Source: Desulfovibrio sp. OH1186_COT-070
GTDB taxonomy: Bacteria > Desulfobacterota > Desulfovibrionia > Desulfovibrionales > Desulfovibrionaceae
Length of the DNA stretch: 64,000 bases
Direction of reading: 5' to 3'
NCBI RefSeq assembly: GCF_003860215.1
Contig: NZ_RQYH01000002.1
Coordinates: 62,001 to 126,000 of the forward strand
Shown: positions 59,001-64,000 of the stretch, piece by piece
How positions within the stretch are numbered: the stretch's first letter is position 1
Layout: each line of letters opens with the position of its first letter
Made by a program: the position numbers and the translations under genes
Notes under the pieces: generated by a model
The model's input: the letters and a program-made list of their open reading frames with translations, nothing else
What the model was told of the DNA's origin: nothing
Databases searched by the model: none

Positions 59001-59373
59001 GGTTTTCCTCTGATGCGACTTCCAGAGCCAGCAGGGTCAGCCCGTGGCCCCCGGTGAAATGAATATTTTCGCCGCCGCACGCGGAACAGGCGAAGTGCCG
59101 TCTGGTCAATGCAAACCGGTACCCGCAGTCCCGGCAGGAACAGTCCAGGGGTGCCGTGCGCAGAACAAGGCGCGCCCCTTCGGCTTCTGTACCCTCGGCC
59201 AGCAGTTCAAAACACGCGGAGAGGGCCTGCGCCTCCACACAGGCCAGCAGCCCCAGCTCGCAGCGGATTTCCCGTATGCGGATTGCCGGAGCATGCGGCC
59301 GGGCGGCATTGTGCTCCCTGACGGCTTTCAGCGCCATGCCCAGCAGGCTCTGCGCCAGCGTGGCCTCGTGCAT
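58993..59373 (-). CDS. hypA: Nickel-insertion protein HypA
   Basis: 126 residues. It starts MHEATLAQSLL, with the nickel-binding Met-His-Glu N-terminus. The zinc site is formed by CRDC and CSAC pairs (about residues 76-98). HypA works with HypB to deliver nickel to [NiFe] hydrogenases. Its position between cooH and cooF is that of the D. vulgaris coo operon. It starts 48 bp after the cooH stop. Confidence 0.93.
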   Translation of the reverse strand: MHEATLAQSLLGMALKAVREHNAARPHAPAIRIREIRCELGLLACVEAQALSACFELLAEGTEAEGARLVLRTAPLDCSCRDCGYRFALTRRHFACSACGGENIHFTGGHGLTLLALEVASEENHD

Positions 59374-59421
59374 CTGTTCCTTCCATCCCGCCGCAAAACG
59401 GCAAGACGTTCCGCGGCCCCC

Positions 59422-60504
59422 TTAGCGTTCCGTGCAGGAAACACAGGGGTCAATGCTGTTGGTGATCAGGGCCACATCCGCCACCTTGCAGTCGTGCATC
59501 ATGACGCCCAGGGCCTCCCAGTTCATGTAGGAAGGCACGCGCCACTTGAGGCGCGCCGGAATGTCCGTGCCGTTGGTGCGGATGAAATAAAAGACCTCAC
59601 CGCGCGGGGCTTCCGTGCGGGCGCAGGCTTCTGCCGTGCGGATCTGGCGCATGGGCGCGGCAAGCTCGCCTTCGGGCATGCGCTCCACGCACTGCCGGAC
59701 AAGGCCGATGGATTCAAAAATTTCGTGCAGCCGCACCATTGTCCGGGAATGGATGCAACAGCCCTGCCGCACAATGGTCTTGAAGTTCAACTCGCCGTAC
59801 GCGGCGTAGGGGGAATCCTTGCGCACATCCATGACGATGCCCGAACCTCTGGCCACCGGCCCCACCACGCCCAGCCGCACGGCATCCTCACGCGGCAGCA
59901 GCCCCAGACCGCGCGTTCTGCCCAGCACCATGCCGTTGGATTCATAGATCTCCCGGATCTCTTCCACCTGCGGCTCCAGTTTGTCCATCACGCCGAGCAT
60001 GTAGCCGAGCATCTCGCGGTCCACATCGTACTTGACGCCGCCAATGCAGTTTGCGGCCAGGTTCATGCGGTTGCCGTACACGGTTTCCTTCAAATCCTGC
60101 ATCATTTCCCGCACTTCCATCACGTGCATGAACAGGGACTTGAAGCCGATGATATGCGCCTGAATGGCCGTATTGAAAAGATGGGAAGAAATGCGCTTGA
60201 TCTCTTCGGCCATGACGCGCAAATAGCGGGCGCGCGGCGGAATGACAATGCCCAGCACGTTTTCCACAGCCATGCAGTAGGTAAACGAATGGCTGTTGGA
60301 ACAGAGGGAGCAGACCCTTTCGGTCAGGGTGACGTTCTTGAGCAGATTGCGCTGCGTGGCCATGGCTTCCATGCCGCGGTGCACATGGCCGGAGGTCAGC
60401 TCCACCTTGCGGATATTCTCTCCTTCCACCGTAAGGTGAAAGTAGACCGGCTCCTCCAGGGCAACGTGCACAGGCCCCAGGGGCATGGTGAATGTGGTGG
60501 TCAT
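59422..60504 (-). CDS. cooH: CooH-type [NiFe] hydrogenase catalytic subunit
   Basis: 360 residues, group 4 (Ech/Coo) length. Nickel ligands are RVCSLC (about residue 64) and the C-terminal DPCVSC; the protein ends DPCVSCTER with no cleavable extension, as in CooH. HVHRGMEAMATQRN and GRTRGLGLLPREDAVR match the NuoD-like fold. It reduces protons to H2 or the reverse, coupled to ion transport by the membrane subunits. Its ATG overlaps the cooU end by 4 bp. Confidence 0.95.
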   Translation of the reverse strand: MTTTFTMPLGPVHVALEEPVYFHLTVEGENIRKVELTSGHVHRGMEAMATQRNLLKNVTLTERVCSLCSNSHSFTYCMAVENVLGIVIPPRARYLRVMAEEIKRISSHLFNTAIQAHIIGFKSLFMHVMEVREMMQDLKETVYGNRMNLAANCIGGVKYDVDREMLGYMLGVMDKLEPQVEEIREIYESNGMVLGRTRGLGLLPREDAVRLGVVGPVARGSGIVMDVRKDSPYAAYGELNFKTIVRQGCCIHSRTMVRLHEIFESIGLVRQCVERMPEGELAAPMRQIRTAEACARTEAPRGEVFYFIRTNGTDIPARLKWRVPSYMNWEALGVMMHDCKVADVALITNSIDPCVSCTER

Positions 60505-61037
60505 GAGCTTTTCTCCTTGTCCTTGAGAATGCGCTCCCAGAGATCGGTGGTGCAGGCCCCGTTCATCATGATGGACAGGGGAACAGCCTCGTTGAGGATG
60601 CCTTCGTCCAGTTCCTCGTCCAGAAAAAGGCGGCGCGGATTGGGATGGTTGGTGACCTGAATGCCGTACAGCTCCATCATTTCCCGCTCATGCCAGTCGG
60701 CATTGGCAAACAGGGGCGTGATGGAGGGCACGGTGGGCCATTCGCCGTTGAGGGTCACTGTCATGTTGTAGACAATGCCTTCCAGTTCAAAATGGTAGCA
60801 GACTTCCTGCATGGGCTCACTGAGCTGACGGCGGTTGTAGGCCGTTGTCATGCACAGGCGCGCTCCGGCCTTGTGCATGACCGCCGCCGCCTCCTGAAGC
60901 ATGCGGGGAGTGTCCAGGCGGAACCAGTGAAAGGCATTGCCAAAACTGTCCGCACCGTGCCGTATGGCATCGTCGGCCGAGCAGAGGGCCGAAAGCCCGT
61001 CGATAATCCGGGCGTTGCCGTTGATCGTGAATTGCAT
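60501..61037 (-). CDS. cooU: NuoC-like 30-kDa subunit of Coo hydrogenase
   Basis: 178 residues. The conserved NuoC/EchD motif is ANADWHEREMMELYGIQVTNHPNPRRLFLDEE (split here: WHEREMMELYGI near residue 120 and HPNPRRLFLDE after it). This subunit contacts CooH and the small subunit in the hydrophilic arm. It overlaps cooH by 4 bp and starts 23 bp after the cooX stop. Confidence 0.92.
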   Translation of the reverse strand: MQFTINGNARIIDGLSALCSADDAIRHGADSFGNAFHWFRLDTPRMLQEAAAVMHKAGARLCMTTAYNRRQLSEPMQEVCYHFELEGIVYNMTVTLNGEWPTVPSITPLFANADWHEREMMELYGIQVTNHPNPRRLFLDEELDEGILNEAVPLSIMMNGACTTDLWERILKDKEKSS

Positions 61038-61060
61038 GCGTACTCCGCGGGCCGTGCCCG

Positions 61061-61639
61061 CTATTCGTTGACAATCATGGCAGAAGTGACTTCCGCGCTC
61101 TGGCTGGGGCCTGTGGCGGCAGGAAGAGTGCAGGCCGTGCGCTTGGCGTCTTCCAACTGCCGGCAGGCAGGGCAGATTTTGCGGATCACTTCCGGATCAA
61201 TTTCCGTGTTGTGGGCATAGATGCGCCGCGCCACTTCGGCGGGCAAAGGCCGCATGAGTTCGCCGCAGTGGGCGCAAGGCTCGTATTTGATGACCTGCCT
61301 TTCCAGCCGGGCGAACCGCTCCGATTCGGGATGGGCCGAATGCCAGTCGTTGGTGATGCTCATGGCCCCGGTGGGGCAGTAGTGCCTGCACGAGGCGCAC
61401 AGACAACAGGAATTCTGCCAGATGGTGATGGCAAATCCTGACCTGTCGGGCAGGGGAGAAATGTTGATGGCTCCCGCAGCGCAGCTGTGGCGGCACATGC
61501 CGCAGCCCATGCACAGTTCCGGATCAACCCTGGCCCTGCCGCGCAGCTTTTGCGGGGTAAACGTTTCCCCCAGAGGGAAAGGGTCCGTGCTGGGGCCTTC
61601 CAGCAGGTTGCGGAAAAGAACTTTCAGAAAGCCCGCCAT
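61061..61639 (-). CDS. cooX: NuoI-like two-cluster ferredoxin subunit of Coo hydrogenase
   Basis: 192 residues from the ATG at 61639 (MAGFLKVL) with GGAG upstream. Cysteine sets CMGCGMCRHSC and CCLCASCRHYC bind two [4Fe-4S] clusters. A second CxxC pair of unknown role (CAHC and CPAC, about residues 117-165) follows. It carries electrons from CooF toward the small subunit. Confidence 0.92.
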   Translation of the reverse strand: MAGFLKVLFRNLLEGPSTDPFPLGETFTPQKLRGRARVDPELCMGCGMCRHSCAAGAINISPLPDRSGFAITIWQNSCCLCASCRHYCPTGAMSITNDWHSAHPESERFARLERQVIKYEPCAHCGELMRPLPAEVARRIYAHNTEIDPEVIRKICPACRQLEDAKRTACTLPAATGPSQSAEVTSAMIVNE

Positions 61640-61702
61640 GATACTCTCCTCCACAGCAGCGGCCCGCCGCGCGGGCGCTGCCAACATTGACGTATTGGGG
61701 CC

Positions 61703-62152
61703 TCAGCCTTCCACACCCAGCTTTTTGAGCCAGGCGTCGCGGGCCAGCAGAACTCCCTCCAGAATGGCCTGGGGGCGGGGCGGACAGCCGGGCACATTGA
61801 CATCCACCGGGATATACCGGCTGAGAGGCCCCTCAATGGAGTACCCCTCCCGGAAAACCCCGCCGGAAATGGGACAAATGCCCACCGCCACCGTGATCTT
61901 GGGTTCGGGAATCTCCTCCCAGACGCGCAGCACCCGGTCGCGCACCCTGGTGGTCAACGGTCCGGTGACGAGCACAATATCCGCATGCCGGGGGCTGCCG
62001 CAGTAGCGGCATCCCAGCCTCTCCACGTCATAGCGGGGAATACAGGCCGTTGTGGCCAACTCCACGTCACAGCCGTTGCACGATCCGGCATTGATGCGGA
62101 ACAGCCAGGGCGAACGTACGGAAAGTTTTTTGAGCGTATTTTCCAACGACAC
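61703..62152 (-). CDS. cooL: NuoB-like small subunit of Coo hydrogenase
   Basis: 149 residues. GSCNGCDVE gives the first two proximal-cluster cysteines, with further Cys in VGICPISGG and VPGCPPRP. This is the proximal [4Fe-4S] subunit that contacts CooH. It lies 10 bp after cooK and 63 bp before cooX. Confidence 0.94.
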   Translation of the reverse strand: MSLENTLKKLSVRSPWLFRINAGSCNGCDVELATTACIPRYDVERLGCRYCGSPRHADIVLVTGPLTTRVRDRVLRVWEEIPEPKITVAVGICPISGGVFREGYSIEGPLSRYIPVDVNVPGCPPRPQAILEGVLLARDAWLKKLGVEG

Positions 62153-62162
62153 GGGAGCCTCC

Positions 62163-63134
62163 TTACATCACCCAGACCAGAACAAGGCTGCACAGGGCCA
62201 GAGCCGTGGGCACGGTCAGATAAAACCGGAAAGCCTGATCAATGCGAAAGCGCCCTGTGGCCGACTTGACCAGGGTCAGCGCCACCAGCATGAGCGCCAG
62301 ACACTTCAGCAGAAACCAGACCAGATTCACCAGCCAGAAGCCGGAGATGGTCCCCGGAAAGAAAAGAGCCACGCCCAGCCCCAGCACCACAAAAGTCTTG
62401 AGCGCGGACGTGATCTGGAAAAGAGCCAGCAGAGGGCCGCCGTACTCCAGCAGCGGGCCTTCGATGATTTCCGTCTCTGCCTCGGGAATGTCAAAAGGCA
62501 CAACGCCCATGGTGCCGGGCAGAAAAATCAGATAGGCCAGCAGGGCCGGGACCATGGCCGGATTGAAGCCGAAAGAGCCTGCCTGCTGCTGCCAGGCAAC
62601 GATTTTGAGCAGGGAGAATTCTGCCCCCCAGGCGCCGCCGTTGAGGGCCTTGCCCGTGAGCATGGCCACTGTCAGCAGGACCATGAGCAGAGGCACCTCA
62701 TACGCCAGCATGAGCAGCATTTCGCGCGAAAAACCCACGGCTCCGAAAGGCGAGCTGGAGGCGGATCCGCCCAGCATGATGGCCATGGCGGGAATGGGGA
62801 GCAGGTAAAAAATCACCAGCAGATCGCCCATGTTGAACAGCCCGTCGTACACTCCGGCAATGGGGATGAACGCCGCGCACACGGCCATGCCCGCAAAGCC
62901 GAAAACCGGCGCCAGCAGAAAGGCCGGGCGGCAGGCCGTTTTGGGGATCAGAGTTTCCTTGGTCAGCAGCTTGGCCACGTCCAGCCAGGGCTGGATCAGG
63001 GGCGGGCCCACACGGCGTTGCAGGCGCGCCTCCACCCGGCGGTCCAGCCCCTTGAAAAACATGGCCACCATCAGGGCAAAAACCCCGCCGGGAAAAACGC
63101 ACATATGCAGGAGGGCAAGCAGGGTATCGCTCAT
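62163..63134 (-). CDS. cooK: NuoH-like membrane subunit of Coo hydrogenase
   Basis: 323 residues, about eight membrane helices. The cytoplasmic loop RRVGPPLIQPWLDVAKLLTKE, given here as RRVGPPLIQPWLD, and PFDIPEAETEIIEGPLLEYGG around residue 190 are the conserved NuoH/EchB segments that meet the hydrophilic arm. It couples electron transfer to ion translocation. It overlaps cooM by 4 bp. Confidence 0.94.
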   Translation of the reverse strand: MSDTLLALLHMCVFPGGVFALMVAMFFKGLDRRVEARLQRRVGPPLIQPWLDVAKLLTKETLIPKTACRPAFLLAPVFGFAGMAVCAAFIPIAGVYDGLFNMGDLLVIFYLLPIPAMAIMLGGSASSSPFGAVGFSREMLLMLAYEVPLLMVLLTVAMLTGKALNGGAWGAEFSLLKIVAWQQQAGSFGFNPAMVPALLAYLIFLPGTMGVVPFDIPEAETEIIEGPLLEYGGPLLALFQITSALKTFVVLGLGVALFFPGTISGFWLVNLVWFLLKCLALMLVALTLVKSATGRFRIDQAFRFYLTVPTALALCSLVLVWVM

Positions 63135-64000
63135 GAGCGTGTCTCCTCGGCGGTTGTGTCGCCGCCCAGCAGGCGGGTAAGGCCGCCATAGATGCTGGAG
63201 GGCGCCATGCGGCTTGTGGCCGTTTCGGGCGGCAGGCCGCAGGTATGAACATCTATTTCGCGCAGGCGGGTGAAGCGCAGCACAAACCAGCGTCCCGCGG
63301 CGAAGGCCAGAGCCATCATCACGAACATGCCCGTGGCGTTCCAGGCGCCGGGGCCGGAAAGAACGCCCGACAGGCCCACATCAAGAGAAGCCAGACCGTA
63401 CTCGGCCAGCACGGAATTGATGGTTCCGAGCGCCAGACCGGGGAACACGCCCGTAAGCACGCACCCCGCCCCCAGAATGGCCATGGGAACGCGCATGATG
63501 CGGGGCACCTCCTGCACGCTGTCCAGGTCTCTGGCTGGCTGGCCCAGAAAGGCCGCGTGCAGGAACTTGGCAATATAGGCCATGGTCAGCACACTGCCCA
63601 CAAGGGAAAGCAGGGCCAGGAAAGGCTCTCCCGCCTCCATGAGGGCGTGGTAGATGAGCCATTTGGAGGAAAAACCGCTGGTGGGCGGTACGCCGACCAC
63701 CGAAAGACCGGCAATGGCGAACATGCCCAGGGTAAAAGGCATCTTGCGGCCAATGCCGCCGAGATCGTGCAGCGTTTCGCGGTGCGTGGCAAACATGACG
63801 GCCCCGCACACAAGAAACAGCAGGTCCTTGAAGAACACATGGTTGATGACGTGCAGCAGACCGCCCGCATAGCCCAGCGCGCCGCCTGCGGCCACGGCCA
63901 GCACCATGTAGCCCAGTTGGCTGACCGTGGAATAGATGAAGATCAGCTTGAGGCCGTTGCTGCGCAGGGCCTGCACAGCGGCCATGATGATGGTGATCCC
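63131..64000 (-). CDS. cooM: NuoL/M-like ion-pumping membrane subunit of Coo hydrogenase, 5' end beyond window
   Basis: 290 residues of the C-terminal part; the frame is open to base 64000 (upstream codons read ITII before MAAVQAL), so the gene begins outside. Conserved elements of antiporter-like subunits are KLIFIYSTVSQLGYM, HVINHVFFKDLLFL and PPTSGFSSKWLIYHALM. At least six helices are seen. It is first in the coo operon. CooM of D. vulgaris is very long (over 1000 residues), so most of it lies outside. Confidence 0.92.
   Translation of the reverse strand, partial: GITIIMAAVQALRSNGLKLIFIYSTVSQLGYMVLAVAAGGALGYAGGLLHVINHVFFKDLLFLVCGAVMFATHRETLHDLGGIGRKMPFTLGMFAIAGLSVVGVPPTSGFSSKWLIYHALMEAGEPFLALLSLVGSVLTMAYIAKFLHAAFLGQPARDLDSVQEVPRIMRVPMAILGAGCVLTGVFPGLALGTINSVLAEYGLASLDVGLSGVLSGPGAWNATGMFVMMALAFAAGRWFVLRFTRLREIDVHTCGLPPETATSRMAPSSIYGGLTRLLGGDTTAEETRS

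Overview
The window looks like chromosome of a Desulfovibrionaceae-type sulfidogen (Deltaproteobacteria/Desulfobacterota). The evidence is a periplasmic-type [FeFe] hydrogenase HydAB with its maturases, a CO-induced-type (Coo) membrane [NiFe] hydrogenase in the gene order known from Desulfovibrio vulgaris, an isethionate sulfite-lyase locus with a TRAP transporter, and a Desulfovibrio-type outer-membrane porin. Genus and species cannot be fixed from the sequence alone.

Region 1 (1-27.4 kb, minus strand) is one tightly coupled operon of at least 11 genes for a yersiniabactin-family metallophore. It reads from a strong sigma70-like promoter with a Fur-box-like operator (27392-27420). First come export genes (lipoprotein HlyD, ABC ATPase, ABC-2 permease), then a RhtX/FptX/YbtX-like MFS protein, an aryl-AMP ligase, and a colinear hybrid line: NRPS (ArCP-Cy-A-PCP), PKS (KS-AT-KR*-ACP), NRPS (Cy-A-PCP), PKS-NRPS (KS-[no AT]-cMT-KR-ACP-Cy-A-PCP-TE). 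A type II thioesterase and the start of a half-size ABC transporter follow. All three A domains carry a cysteine-type pocket and all three condensation domains are heterocyclization domains. The predicted chain is aryl-Cys-C2-Cys-C2(dimethyl)-Cys, which differs from yersiniabactin (aryl-Cys-Cys-C2-Cys). Three features stand out: a module without AT, a KR lacking its catalytic Tyr, and a terminal TE with a Cys nucleophile. No aryl-acid synthase, thiazoline reductase, regulator or TonB receptor is visible here.

Region 2 (27.4-30.7 kb) holds housekeeping panC and metK plus a nitroreductase. Region 3 (30.7-44.3 kb) is a 13.2-kb block between two direct repeats of about 200 bp. The repeat is the 5' end and leader of an RNase II-family gene: the left copy is a stop-containing fragment and the right copy is the intact gene. 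The block holds a SAM methyltransferase and a Nik-type nickel/metallophore ABC importer (nikABCDE-like), a divergent porin, and the hydG-hydE-hydF-hydA-hydB operon. The layout suggests insertion or recombination at the RNase gene.

Region 4 (44.2-48.5 kb) carries the RNase II-family gene, plsY and thrC. Region 5 (48.5-57.9 kb) is an isethionate-degradation locus. It has a PAS-containing sigma54 activator, a glycyl radical activase and isethionate sulfite-lyase on the minus strand, and divergently a TRAP transporter (DctP, fused DctQM) and an amidohydrolase. A near-perfect sigma54 promoter precedes dctP, and a dyad lies in the shared control region. Region 6 (58.0-64.0 kb, minus strand) is the Coo hydrogenase operon cooM(partial)-K-L-X-U-H-hypA-cooF; its CooF has an unusual charged Ala/Pro/Lys-rich tail. 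No tRNA, rRNA, CRISPR array or insertion sequence was recognised.
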